DNA of 64,000 nt from Chara braunii (GCA_003427395.1 BFEA01000013.1:2340432-2404431), one strand, 5' to 3'; shown: positions 33,861 through 44,748, counted from the stretch's first letter. Made by a program: numbers and translations. Notes: generated by a model not told the origin, from the letters alone.

Positions 33861-34310
33861 ACCCGGACCCGGACATTTCCGAACATGGAACCGGACCCGT
33901 GTCCGGTAGTTTCCGGACGTTCGGAATTCTGGACATTTTCGGACCTTCGGACATGGGGGGATCTGGACGGTCCGGATGTCTGGACAGGTCCGGAAATGTT
34001 TGGACCATTAAAAAAAAATAAAAAAAAATATGAAAAAAAAGTATAACTATGCAGAATAACAATGCAAGCCACTTTTGCCTTAGAGTCATGTCAGAATTCC
34101 TAACCGAACTTGAGTTACAAGTCAAAAACTATAAAGAAGCTTTAAAAAAGACTTTTAAAACTAATAATCAATGGGAAAGGGTCCTGGACCCTTTTTTTTT
34201 TTTTTTCCTCGAATTTTGTCAGATCCGGACCGTCCAGACCGGACGTCTGGAGTCCGGACTGAATCCGGACCGTCTGGACGGCGGTCCGGATGTCCGGATC
34301 GTAGCCATGG
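33861..34310. mobile_element. CCGGA-rich insertion in B2 integrase
   Basis: About 450 bp with CCGGA-dense flanks and an A/T-rich centre carrying A9-type and T13-type runs. The flanks read toward each other as rough inverted repeats (left CCCGGACCCGGACA, right TGTCCGGATCGTAGCC). B1 has ordinary integrase sequence at this place, so the block is an insertion or replacement. The end motif GTCCGGATCGTAGCCATG occurs again at about 47524-47541. Confidence 0.7.
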
Positions 34311-34728
34311 TCTTAATCCTCTGGCATACTTTACAACTGCGTACGTACCCTAGGATCAAGCTACGTGTGAATGAGGTTGGCCAATGTCTTTTGCCAACTG
34401 AAATGTCCCTCTGTGTTGTGGCATTCCCCTAGGATCAAACTACGGATCTCCTCACTGTTGGGAATGCATAGTCGATAAGATACATTGGTCTTCTCGAATG
34501 ACTACCCATTTGTTGTGCGGTAATCTGGTTCGGACTCTGGGGACTCCTTAACTCTCTTGAGGAGGTCGCTATAAATAGGGTCTTGAGCATACGCTTCTTC
34601 ACTTTTTGTTGCAGGTCTCTCCCTATGTCCAGATAGTGTACTATCACTCCAAAGTAATCGGCTCTCCTTCTTAGAGCGTCCGCAACTACATTATAACTTT
34701 CCTTTGACTGGGTTGAGCTCAAAGTCAA
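34311..34728 (-). pseudogene. B2 integrase zinc region and RNase H tail
   Basis: The minus-strand fragment 34435-34728 reads YNVVADALRRRADYFGVIVHYLDIGRDLQQ, the end of RNase H and start of the connector. The following part toward 34311 is decayed zinc-binding sequence. Frameshifted relative to both neighbours. Confidence 0.72.
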
Positions 34729-34760
34729 ACTGATCTATCTCTGCGGCCCACCTAGTAAGC

Positions 34761-35369
34761 TTAGGTGCCATCTTGGCCCGAGTCTTCAACCACCTCAATG
34801 TTTTGTGGTCGGAATAGACTTTGAAGTGCCTTCCAGTGGTCTAAGGCTTTCATGAGAGCGTAAAGTTCCCTCTCATAGGTTGATGTCGCTACCTTCTTTG
34901 AAGGCATCCTAGCGGACATGAACTCTACGGGTCTATACCCATTGCCATCATCTTGCTGTAGAACAACACCTATACCATATTGACTATCATCAGTGGTGAT
35001 AACAAAAGGTAAGGATGGATCAGCAACCTCGAGGACAAGGTATTTCGTGAAAGCCCGCTTCAACGTCTTCAGGGCCGATGTACAATCTTGATCCCACTTC
35101 CAGATCGCCTCCTTCTTTGGCGATCTGCGAAGGGGAGTAGCGATGGTAGAGAAGTTCCTCACGAATTTCCTATAGTAATTAACCAACCCTAGGAACGATC
35201 GCAACTCTGTCAATGTACGGGGAGTCGGACAGTCTCTAATCGCTGCTATCTTGCTGTCCTCAGGTTTTATGCCATCTCCTAAAATGCGCCCTAAGTACAA
35301 AACTTGCGTCTTGGCCCACTCGCACTTCTTCGTGTTGATTTTGAAGTTAGCTTCTCTCAGCTTCTCCAA
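34761..35369 (-). pseudogene. B2 RT connection and RNase H
   Basis: 202 codons: LREANFKINTKKCEWAKTQV, then TELRSFLGLVNYYRKFVRNF, PFVITTDDSQYGIGVVLQQD (RNase H first acidic residue in TTDDS, usually DAS) and STYERELYALMKALDHWKAL. The RNase H end is frame-shifted after residue 185. Along with element A this is the best RNase H in the window. Confidence 0.85.
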
Positions 35370-36043
35370 GACCTACCTCAGATGAGCCTCGTGCTCCTGG
35401 AGGGTCTTGCTGAACACTGGAATATCATCTAGATAGACGACTACAAATCGGTCTAACCACAACCTAAACAAATCGTTCATGCACGAAGGAATGTGGCCAG
35501 TGCGTTGGTTAGTCCTAAGGGCATCACAAACTCGTAGTGCCTATATCTAGTCCTGAACGTTGTCTTGTACTGATCATCAGGATGGACCTCTATCTGATGA
35601 TAACCTGACTTCAAATCTATCTTTCAAAAGTACTTGCAGCCCTGCACCCGATCCCGCAGATCATCTTTATGAGGCACTGGTTTTGCATTCTTCACAGTGA
35701 CAGCGTTAAGACCCCTATAGTCAATGCACATTCGTAACTCTCCCTCTTTCTTGGGGACAAACGGAGACGAACTGTGCGTAATTCAACCCTTCTTGAGGAG
35801 CTGGTCTAAATGCTTGTGCAACTCCTCTAACTCCCTTGGGGACATTCTATACACAGCTCCCTTAAGAGTCCTACTGCCAGGCTCTATCTCAATGTGATGC
35901 TGGATTGGCTGTTGCACTACTCTGGTAGGCGGCTCAAACAAGTCTGCATACTCTTCCAAGAGCTTGGCAATGCGAGGGTCAATTGGTTCCTCCTCTTTAG
36001 ACTCAGTGACTGGCCTAACATAGGCTACAAAAACTTGTTCTTC
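35370..36043 (-). pseudogene. B2 RT palm, frame-broken
   Basis: In broken frames the minus strand reads [32 protein letters not shown] (first catalytic Asp), [16 protein letters not shown] and [11 protein letters not shown] (YLDD box near 35430-35450). RT copies the element RNA into DNA. A stop lies just before KIDLKS and others before the YLDD box, so no RT can be made. Confidence 0.75.
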
Positions 36044-36259
36044 TTAATGCTCCTTCTTCACTAACGTTGCGAATGCAAGAGCGCCGAGGCAACAATGTGC
36101 TAAGGGGTTGTCTATTCCTGATACATGAAACAGGCGAGCAGTCTTAACTTCACCTGATGGGCTAGGGAGCCTGCACTCGTGCTCTCTCAAATGGAGTGCG
36201 GCCCCTGCTGCCTCTCCCCAGTCCATTCCTAGGACCATATCAAATGGGAGATTGTCCAC
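36044..36259 (-). pseudogene. B2 protease C-terminal fragment
   Basis: 71 codons with NLPFDMVLGMDWGEAAGAAL, the ILGMDW-type second half of a retropepsin. The DSGA active-site part lies upstream in a decayed stretch. Confidence 0.68.
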
Positions 36260-38185
36260 TACAAGGAGAGTCAGGGAATTGAGAACTCTTATCTACCTTC
36301 CCATCTTTCTCTAGGCGAAAATATGCTTGGACTCCCTCAACATAATCCTCGATTTGCATGGTGTGATTGTCAACGAGGATACTGATTATAGGTTCTTCTA
36401 AATTTTGGAGTTTCAAATTGAATTTCAGCTTCTAGAGCACTTTACAACTAATGTATCTTTGGGTGGGCCCACTGTCTATAAGGGCCCCTACCCTGCCTCT
36501 AAAGACTTATACGTCTACCAAAATTAGCTGTCCGTTTCCATCCTTCTTCATCTTGGCCCAGGCTGGCATCCTCTCTTTTGGGAGACCTGTGAGGGAAGTG
36601 CCTAGAGAGACCCTAACGCAAGCGATCTCTGGACAACTATCTAGGCGCCAGCAACCTTTGCCATACACATGTGGGTTGGGAGTTTCTTTGTTGTGCGCGC
36701 ACTCTTCTCCACATGGTCTAGGGGTAAGAGCAGTTGCGACCCCTACCTGCGGTTGCCTTTTGCTGCCTGTGCAGCAGCTCGCCTGGCATCTCTGTATTCT
36801 GGGTAGTATTTGATGATGTGCCTCGGATCACCGCAGTATATACATTCATCCTGGTTTATCCTGTTTTGCCATACGGTCTGTTCTAAGCCCAACTCTCAGG
36901 GTCTGCCTTGTGGCAGACCAGGGTGCCATTCACCCCTCCCCCTGAGCGCCCTGCCCTCGACCAGCAGAGGCTCGGCCCCGGTCGTCCCGGCCTCCTCTTC
37001 CTTGCAGCCTCCCTCCAACTGCGACAACAACATAAGTCCTCCCCTAACCATTGTCACTGTCCTCCTCCTCTACGCCCCACTCTATCTGACTGTAGGGGAC
37101 CTCTTCCATAACACCTTCATCTAAAGTGAGGATCAAATGATCCTTGGCCTTGACTTGGCCAGAGATGGTACGGCCCTTCCATTTCTGCCCTTTGTCCAAG
37201 TCTTTGTGCTAGAAAGTCGATGCCAGCATGGACTGGGCTTCAAAATTCACTACCTCCGTACTCAACTTGTCGTAGGTCATGGTAGGTGTTCGCTTATCTC
37301 GAAGAAGTGCCCGTGCAAAGCATTGGGCCTGGCACGAAATAACAATTGAACTGATTGGGTCTCAGCGACTCCATGACTAGGAACGACAACTAGTTCATCC
37401 ATAACTCCCTTGAGTGCCCTAACACTCTTCCACTGACGGGAGTGAATGGTTTGCAGTTTGTTAGAGGCCCTAAGGCCGCGAGTGGCATCTGCGAATCTTT
37501 CGCGAAGAAAACTTGAAGAATCCAGGAAGGGGGTGATCTTTGAGTAAGCTACCATATTATTGTCACATCGTGCAAGGCAAGCAAGCGATCTGGCGAAGCT
37601 AGATAATTCGTCTTTGAGGGCGTGAAAAGCGACGAGGACTTGTTCCTCAAGTTAGATCTTTTGCCGGTGAACGTACGAATCAACGTTCGCCTCGTTCTCT
37701 TCTTTTTTCCCACTGTAGGAATCAAGAAATTTTACCTTGACCGGCTCTCTACGGGGACGGGCTTCCTCCTCCTTTGGAGCAGCAAGCTTTGCGGCTTCTA
37801 TGGCGCCTGTGCAGAATCGCTCCGTGTTTTCTATCTTCGCCTTCATTTTCAATGCCCACATGTATCATCACTTCATGCCCAAATTCCCTAAAGCGCAGGC
37901 ATATGGACTGTAAGGCTATATCCTGGCCCCTCACGAACTAATATTGTTCTTGTTGGGTCTTCGCCAAAAGTTCTGTGTTCCTAGCCATAATCTCCATTTT
38001 TCCCAGCAGGTCCGCTTGGTTTTCCATCTGCCGTCTCTGCTCATGTACGTCCCTCAACTCCTCCATCTTATCCGCCGCCTCCAATCGTTGCCTCTTTTCT
38101 CTTGTGAGGCGCAACTTCCATTCCAACTTCTTTTCTTCTTCCATGGTCTGGCGGCGTAGGGGGTTGTGAGGCGCAACTTGCAGGC
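36260..38185 (-). pseudogene. B2 gag, frame-broken
   Basis: From upstream: [20 protein letters not shown] coiled-coil start (37938-38144), then KFLDSYSGKKEENEANVDSY (37652-37861), RFADATRGLRASNKLQTIHS and VAETQSVQLLFRARPNALHG (37277-37555). Later comes a zinc knuckle CIYCGDPRHIIKYYPEYRD near 36790-36850, in which the last Cys is Tyr. This gives the full gag order, but in at least four frames. Confidence 0.75.
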
Positions 38186-38200
38186 GTATCGAAATCTGAT
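38170..38200. other. junction between element C RT and element B2 gag
   Basis: Minus-strand RT of element C runs through [14 protein letters not shown] (after a one-base frame slip) and then changes directly into B2 gag leader sequence. The 15-base string TGTGAGGCGCAACTT occurs at 38103 and again at 38166, next to the junction. Confidence 0.7.
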
Positions 38201-39366
38201 GATACCTCCGACTTCAAATCCAACTTGGAAAAAAATTTTGCGTCGCCCAACCGCTCCAAAAGGTCGTCAATACGAGGAAGAGGTCCCGCGTTCTTGACGG
38301 TTTGTGCATTGAGCTTGTGGTAATCGATGCATAGGCGAAGATCCTTGTTCTTCTTCCGCACGAAGAGAACCGGCGCACCATAGGGTGAGCTACTAGGCCG
38401 GATGCAGCCTTTGTCCAACAAATCATCGAGTTGCACGCGGAGTACTGTAAGTTCTTCCTCGCTCATTCGATAGATGCAACCTTTCGGCGGCACGACACCA
38501 GCCTCGAGAATGACGTCGTGGGAGATCGGTCGATCCGGCACCACGCCGGTAGGTGACTCGAAGATGTCGGCGAATTCGTCAAGCAACCGTACCACACCGG
38601 GGTCCGAAGACAAGTCCGCGGGTTGAGATTCGGCTGCCGCGACGGTGCGAAGAAAACATAGGCCTATCTCGTTGGTCCGCTCGTAAGCGCAAGTGGAACG
38701 AAAAGATTTGGCTGTTACAACTTGGCACCGGATCGAATGGTGCGGAAGAGGGATGGTACATGGCACTTCGGCGCCAAACACGTCGCGGACCGTAAGTGTC
38801 CGCCGATGGAAGTTGACCGTGTGATCCGCACTTGCAAGCCAAGGCATGCCCAAAATGATGTCGAAGTCCGTGTCCAAGACGTCAAGCATCACCGGTTCGC
38901 ATGCATGAGGTGCGAAATAGACCGGTACGGCCTCGATGTTGCGGTCAAGGAGTTGTTGTGTCCTACCGTCCGCCAACTTGATCGCCGTAGGGTGTGCCTT
39001 CCTTCGAACTTGTGGTCCAAGACCGGCCCTTTGCATAAAGGATTGGCTAATGAAGTTGCGAGTCGCGCCGCTATCCAGCAAAGCGCTGCAGGACGCTTGC
39101 CCAACTTTGTGGACATAAAGGAGCGGTGCGTTGTTGTCGTTATACCGCTGCGTGCGAAACTCGCGGGCCACCTTGCTAACGTACGCAAGAATGTCCCCCA
39201 CCGCGACTTCGTCCTCCGTTGGCGAAGTCGGTGGTGCATAGAAGGCTAGGTATGTATGTAGATGAGCGCTAAGAGTTGCGCATTGCGGCTCTCGTAAGCA
39301 GTCGGTGGAAGGGAGAGGGAGCCATGCAAAATCCTCGGTGTGAAAGTCCACTTGAAGACAACTCAA
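38186..39366 (-). pseudogene. element C protease and RT N-terminal half
   Basis: A frame of about 395 codons within ORF 38068-39366. It contains a well-preserved retropepsin ([20 protein letters not shown], then [20 protein letters not shown]), the [20 protein letters not shown] entry, [20 protein letters not shown] and FFSKLDLKS with the first catalytic Asp of RT. It is then cut: a one-base slip and the junction to B2 replace the YLDD box, thumb, RNase H and integrase. The protease looks intact; RT is truncated. Confidence 0.85.
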
Positions 39367-39575
39367 TGCTGCTGCTTCCGATCGGAGAAGAAACTACGCA
39401 TACATCCTGTCCTTGGGCTCGTGAATTCAACAAAGGTACGAGTCGGGCAGCATAGTCCTCGAAAGAATGAAGAATGGCAGGACTTACGACTTTCGCATGT
39501 GCCCGCGTACGGCAACCGGTTCCGAAGGCGTCGAGAGTGTCGTCGCATCACTCTCGGCAGTGCTCACTTTCCCGA
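39367..39575 (-). other. element C gag-protease spacer
   Basis: About 200 bp between the gag stop and the protease ORF. No intact frame joins the two, so expression of pol would need a frameshift, readthrough or a separate start; otherwise this is mutational decay. Confidence 0.5.
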
Positions 39576-41090
39576 CTAGGCGGGGCCCTTGGCTTTCGTG
39601 GGACAATTCACGGTCTCATGTGCCGGGCAGTTGCACCACAAACAATAACGGTACTTGCTGCGGACGCGATACCCGTGCTCCGACAGACCGTATTGTGTCC
39701 AAGATTCTTGAGCTGGAGCTGCTTGTCCGGGCCCAGAAGAAGTGGTGTTCGTCTTCGTTTTGTCGCATCCTCGTCCTTTGGCGGGGCGGCCACCATTCTG
39801 GGCAGCTGCTAATCTGTCTCCCTTGGCAGAAGAGGCAGCCTCGTTTGAAGTTGAAGGGTAGCTTGGTGTTGCTGCCGCGACCACGGCCACTTTCGGCCGA
39901 TTCTGATATGCGCCTTGGCCGGCTGTCGACAAACGGCCAATGTTCTTGGCTTCCAAGTTCGTCACAATGATCTGCGCTGCCTTGTTGAAGAGTTCGTCAC
40001 TTGTGTTGAGGTTCTCGGCGACCTGAGTTAACGCATTTTGCAACACTGGGCACGACCTCTTGATGAAGTAGAGCTTGATGCCGTCGAAGTTCATCAGCAA
40101 CTTGGGCGTGCTCGCCAGGCGTTGGAACTCAGATATCCAGTCTCCGCTTGGCATGCTGTTCTGTGCGAATGTCAGCAGCTTGTCCATCGCCTGATGCTCG
40201 GGCGGTTCCACTTGGAAACGTTTCTTCCATGCGGCCGTGAGATCGGCCCAGGTGATGAAGTTGTGTAACTTGGAGACTGTGCATGCATGTGCGGACAACC
40301 TGTTGTCCAGCCGTGCTTGGCACGCACCTCCTGACCGGGAGTACAAGTATGCATGCCGGTTTGTGTGGATGACATGGTGGATGCCCAGCTTTAATTTGAA
40401 CTGGCGCCACCAAGGTATAGGCTCTGTCTTCGATGCATCACAGAAGATCGGGAGCCCCTCAAATTTGGGGATGCTCTCACGTGGCGCTGAGCTAGGTGTG
40501 GCTGCTGCCCCCACCTGCTGGTCCAGTCGCTGTGTCCCGGTCTCGAGCATTCCCACGTCTATCTCCAAGACGTTGACGTGGTCGACGAGGTCGGAGGGGC
40601 CGGTGCTGGAGGTGGCGACTGGTCGCTGCTCCAGCTGCTGTATGCGCTTAGTCAGCGCCTGGTCGGCGTGGTCGAGAGAGTGAATGTCCTCCTGTTGTGC
40701 GATGCAAGTAGCGAGGAGGTCCGTGACGCGGTTGAGCAGGAGAGCAATCCTGGTTCCGTAGTCAACGGAGTCTCCATTCTCAGCCTCCTTCTGCCAATCC
40801 CTGGCCTGTGCGTGTAACGCAGTTTCCTCCCTGAAGAGAATCTCCCGCCGCCGTACTCGTTCTTCATCGGCGGCCTTTGCTGCTGCTGCTGCGTGCTTCT
40901 GCTGTTGGTCTTCGGCGATCTGACGCAGCCACTCTGCCTCTGCCTCCCTCTTCTTCCGTGCTGCTGCTGATGCTTCTGCCCGTTGCTTGCTTTCGGCCAT
41001 GATGGCCGCCAAACGTGCCTCATAGGCCTCGTCAGTCTCGTTGGCTTTCTGATCCATCTCTGCTGTCTGTGAATGAGTGAGCAGGGTCAT
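39576..41090 (-). CDS. gag of element C, open reading frame of 504 codons
   Basis: The longest intact coding frame in the window. Residues 1-110 are a charged coiled coil (for example SKQRAEASAAARKKREAEAE). A second helical segment near 120-155 (RVTDLLATCIAQQEDIHSLD) leads to LEQRPVATSS. The capsid-like core follows from about residue 195 (IPKFEGLPIFCDASKTEPIPWW, then WADLTAAWKKRFQ and WISEFQRLASTPKLLMNFDG). The end carries a zinc knuckle CLWCNCPAHETVNC (CX2CX4HX4C). Gag forms the virus-like particle that packages the element RNA. The frame is open, so this copy is young or preserved. An internal Met at residue 12 could also start translation. Confidence 0.85.
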   Translation of the reverse strand: MTLLTHSQTAEMDQKANETDEAYEARLAAIMAESKQRAEASAAARKKREAEAEWLRQIAEDQQQKHAAAAAKAADEERVRRREILFREETALHAQARDWQKEAENGDSVDYGTRIALLLNRVTDLLATCIAQQEDIHSLDHADQALTKRIQQLEQRPVATSSTGPSDLVDHVNVLEIDVGMLETGTQRLDQQVGAAATPSSAPRESIPKFEGLPIFCDASKTEPIPWWRQFKLKLGIHHVIHTNRHAYLYSRSGGACQARLDNRLSAHACTVSKLHNFITWADLTAAWKKRFQVEPPEHQAMDKLLTFAQNSMPSGDWISEFQRLASTPKLLMNFDGIKLYFIKRSCPVLQNALTQVAENLNTSDELFNKAAQIIVTNLEAKNIGRLSTAGQGAYQNRPKVAVVAAATPSYPSTSNEAASSAKGDRLAAAQNGGRPAKGRGCDKTKTNTTSSGPGQAAPAQESWTQYGLSEHGYRVRSKYRYCLWCNCPAHETVNCPTKAKGPA

Positions 41091-41982
41091 GTGCCGCGGG
41101 TAGCTGACGTGGCCTGCAAAAGTAGGGACTTGCCAAGGCTGTAGCCAGAACTGATGGGCAGTTGAGCAAGAAGAAGAGGAGGAGCTGGGAGGGAGAGGTG
41201 GGGAGTGGGGGAATTGAGTGGATCACCCAGATAAGGAGCCACTAATCAAAAATAAAAAGTTGGAACTGTGCAAAAGTTTCGAGAAAATAAAAAATATATT
41301 AAATAATTATTAATAAAGTTTCTCAATTGAAAGTTCGGTAGGTCTCCTATGTTTCCCCACAACAGGTAAATAAATTTCGAATATCAGACTGTCGATGCAA
41401 AAAATAAAGAATGGAGATGATCCAAGTAACTGAACTGCAAAAAATAAAAAATTCCGCAAGTTCGGAGAATTCCAAAACATTAAAAAAAATTGGAATTTCT
41501 CAAGTGAGAGTATGCGCAGTTTGAAAACAAATGACTGCAGAGGAATTGCCCGTAAAAAATAGTTTCCGAATCTGGGAATAACGGTCAAATTTCAAAATTT
41601 CCGTTACCCCCCGAAATGCGTGAAAACGCAAAAATTTTCGGAAATAAGAAATGAATTTCTGAAAAAAATTTGGAATTTCGAATTAATGGGAATTGCGAAG
41701 GAAGAGATGAATCGAAAAAAAATTCCGTAATATTTCCGGACCTCTAGCACCGGAATTTTGAAAAAAGACGAAATTTCAGATGCTATGTTATTGCGATTTT
41801 CCACAAAAAAAATTAGCGGGAAAATGAAGTCCAAAAGAAAATATTTTTTTTTTTGATTCGGCAGTTAGGTCAAATTTGCAATTTTGGGGACTAATTAGTG
41901 TAATCTAATCAATCAATCAATCGATCAGTCTTTGATTGTCCCTGCGCTTGTGTCAGATCAGGTTGTCCTGATTCACAAGCGG
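41091..41982 (-). other. element C leader
   Basis: About 0.9 kb of A/T-rich DNA with scattered GGAATTTC/TTCCG words and an AATC-type microsatellite at 41905-41925, close to the PBS. The part at about 41224-41270 matches 61682-61730 in the leader of element D. No ORF. Confidence 0.7.
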
Positions 41983-41995
41983 GGCTCCGATACCA
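41983..41995 (-). promoter_or_regulatory. primer binding site of element C
   Basis: Minus strand TGGTATCGGAGCC, an initiator-Met-tRNA-type PBS, 3 bp from the LTR end. Confidence 0.8.
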
Positions 41996-41998
41996 AAC

Positions 41999-43300
41999 TG
42001 ACACAGTCCCAATGGGACAATGCGTAGGGAGCCAAGGATCCGCAATGTGATGAAAAGGACTGAAATGGACAATGCAAGGTCAGCGTAGCATCAACAAGCA
42101 GTGTACATTCCGATACATACAAGATGACACAAAGTGGCGCAGTGGAAAACTTTTAAAGAGAAGATCTGATCTGATCTGGACTGACCCGACATCCATCATA
42201 CATCACACATGTGAGAGGGGAGGGACCGCAATCACAGAAGAAAGGTCCCTCCATACACATACATGGGGAGATGCCATCGATGAGAGATGGGGAGAAGGGA
42301 TGAGACAAAGGAGAAGGAGGCGAGGGAGTAGACCAAGATCGCGATAGTGAAGTCCCAAAATAGTCCTAGAAATGTCGAATCAGATCCTGGGCAATGTGTC
42401 CAACATAACCTCTGCCTGTATCTCCTACCGATAACCTCTCTCACTCTCGTATGTGAAGAAGAGATAAGGAGGAGGAAGGAGGAAGAAGAAGAAGGAAGAG
42501 AGAGAGATGGAGGAGGAAGAAGAAGAGGATGATGTCCTCCTTGCTATCTCACCTGCAGGTAGCTGTCACCATACTGACTATGGTCGTCGTCGTGTGCAGG
42601 TACCGCGTGGAGCCCAGCTATGGCGCCAGGTAAGCTCGCCACTTGCAGGTAAGGCCTCCGCCTCTCTCTACTACCTACGCCACTACTCCCTACTCTGTAG
42701 CTTAGCGCAGAATAACGCTGCCTCCAACCAGCAGCGTGTCGCTCGAGAAGTGAGCTACTCGAACCGTCCCTTGCCCAGCCGGTGCCCAGCTATTTGTAGC
42801 GCTGGGCGGGCTGGGCCTACCTGCTGCTGGCCTCAGAAAACGGCCCTGCTGGTCTGGGTCCCTACCGGACGTCCAGACCACGCTGCTGATGCAGCAAGGC
42901 ACAGAAATGCGCCTGGCCTGAAAACGGCCCTGTTCCTGTGCACCTAGCCCAAGGCGTCGCCTTGGGACCTGCAGGTCCGAAACGACGTCTGTTTGGCGCC
43001 AAAATGCGCCTGGCCTCGTTTCAGGCCTGTCTCCAGTGTACCCAGTCCCAAGGTCCGGCCTTGGGGCTGCGAGTCCGAAACAGCATCTGAACAGGCAAGA
43101 ATAAGACAGCACACACACACCAAAAGGTAAGTAAAACAAAGCCTATCTACCTAGTGTGCAACCTAGGGCCTGGAGGGCCGCCGTGGGCCTCCAGGGCGCG
43201 TGCTGTATGGTACGCGGCCTGGGGACCCCCAGCAACCGCCGGGCCCCTCAAATGGGGCCCGTGTGCAGGCTCAGCATTCAACATAACCCTAACGTGCTAA
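41999..43300 (-). repeat. 5' LTR of element C (outer end approximate)
   Basis: Starts on the plus strand with TGACACAG next to the PBS, so the minus-strand LTR ends CTGTGTCA. The outer end is placed near 43300 because leader-type sequence of another element begins there; no TG motif fixes it. The LTR contains purine-rich GGAGGAAGAAGA stretches and GGGCC-rich segments, like the LTR-like blocks at 31195 and 62050. Confidence 0.6.
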
Positions 43301-43319
43301 TGACCGTGATCGGAGTCAA

Positions 43320-43843
43320 TCCTTTGATCGCGGAATTTCCGGATTTCGCAGATTTTGCAAAGTTCACGGAATTCGTAATTTGCAGAATTCGCGGATTATG
43401 AAATTCTCGGATTTCCGAAATTCACGGAATTCCGGATTTCCGAAAATTGCGGAATTCCGGATTTTTGAAAATCGCGGAATCCTGAGGAATGTGGAATTTC
43501 CATAATTGGATTTAAGAAGAAAAACGAAGTAATAGCTTAAGAAAGGAAAAAAACAATTCTACGAAGATTCGTCAATAATTGATTGGTTAATCAATCATTA
43601 GTCAATCAATCAATCAATCAACCAATCAATCAATTAATTAATTAATCAATCAATTAATCAGTCAATCAATCAATCAATCCATCCATCCATCCATCCATCC
43701 ATCAATCAATCAATCAATTACTCAATCGATCAATCAATCAATCAATCAATCGATCATTGGATCAGTCATTCAATCGATCAATCGATCAGTTTGACGACTC
43801 AAGATGGCGACTTTGATTGGGAAGATCCTCATCTGAGAGGTCT
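43320..43843 (-). other. leader remnant of another gypsy element, with AATC microsatellite
   Basis: Begins with repeated GGAATTCCGGATTTCCG-like words (43325-43500), then a long imperfect AATC/ATCC microsatellite (43570-43790), ending at a PBS. This is the same layout as the leader of element C, so it is the start of a second, otherwise missing element. Confidence 0.6.
43570..43790. repeat. AATC-type microsatellite with embedded ATCC run
   Basis: About 220 bp of imperfect AATC/CAAT/CGAT units with a clean CATC run near 43676-43702. Confidence 0.92.
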
Positions 43844-43855
43844 GCTGTGATACCA
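43844..43855 (-). promoter_or_regulatory. degenerate primer binding site
   Basis: Minus strand TGGTATCACAGC, one mismatch from the TGGTATCAGAGC consensus, 3 bp from the putative LTR end. Confidence 0.7.
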
Positions 43856-44205
43856 AGCTGTCACATGCCAATATGGTGCAGACCAGAACCAAGAACCGAC
43901 CTCGCAAAGATAGAGTAAGGATAGCACAGTGGAAGACTGAAATACCAATAATCAGACCCAATCAATGTAGTGACACAGACTGAACATCATCATCATCATC
44001 ACACGGTGTGAAGGGGGAACTGGCGCTATCACACAAAGACGAAATGCTAGGCACCGACATACATGGATGAGGAGGAGAGAGGAGAGACGAAGAGGGGGGG
44101 GGGAGAAGGAGAGGTGTCGCCAACCCAAAATGTCGTCGATACCGATCCCCAAACAGTCCCCCACAATGTCGCTGCTCATATGTCAAGTCTGAATCTCAAT
44201 GTCAT

Positions 44206-44210
<5 letters not shown>

Positions 44211-44272
<62 letters not shown>

Positions 44273-44653
44273 NNNNNNNNNNNNNNNNNNNNNNNNNNNN
44301 NNNNNNNNNNNNNNNNNNNNNNNNNNNNNNNNNNNNNNNNNNNNNNNNNNNNNNNNNNNNNNNNNNNNNNNNNNNNNNNNNNNNNNNNNNNNNNNNNNNN
44401 NNNNNNNNNNNNNNNNNNNNNNNNNNNNNNNNNNNNNNNNNNNNNNNNNNNNNNNNNNNNNNNNNNNNNNNNNNNNNNNNNNNNNNNNNNNNNNNNNNNN
44501 NNNNNNNNNNNNNNNNNNNNNNNNNNNNNNNNNNNNNNNNNNNNNNNNNNNNNNNNNNNNNNNNNNNNNNNNNNNNNNNNNNNNNNNNNNNNNNNNNNNN
44601 NNNNNNNNNNNNNNNNNNNNNNNNNNNNNNNNNNNNNNNNNNNNNNNNNNNNN

Positions 44654-44744
<91 letters not shown>

Positions 44745-44748
44745 GTGC
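44211..44748. repeat. CT microsatellite spanning an assembly gap, followed by a GT run
   Basis: CT units at 44211-44272 and 44654-44714 on each side of the N run, then GT units from 44715 to 44748. Long Ser-Leu-Ser-Leu frames here are repeat artefacts, not genes. Confidence 0.97.
44273..44653. other. assembly gap (381 N)
   Basis: Run of N inside a CT microsatellite; its size is probably an estimate from read pairs, because the repeat cannot be spanned by short reads. Confidence 0.99.

Larger units (their letters stand above)
31991..38185 (-). mobile_element. Ty3/gypsy chromovirus B2, degenerate
   Basis: A more complete sister of B1, carrying gag N-terminus, gag, protease, RT, RNase H, integrase, chromodomain and 3' LTR on the minus strand. 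It is interrupted in integrase by a CCGGA-rich insertion (33861-34310) with loss of about 230 bp of pol sequence. Its 5' end is joined to element C RT sequence at about 38185, so LTR and PBS are missing. Confidence 0.8.
38186..43300 (-). mobile_element. Ty3/gypsy element C, 5' half
   Basis: The minus-strand element retains its 5' LTR (from 41999), PBS, leader, an open gag and a protease-RT start, but lacks everything after RT motif A. It belongs to the same family as element D: both gags end with the YRYCLWCN zinc knuckle and both leaders share CCCAGATAAGGAGCCACTAA. Confidence 0.78.

Noticed and set aside
38722-39249. Plus-strand ORF of 175 codons
   Set aside because: It lies exactly opposite the protease-RT ORF of element C and has no motif of its own.
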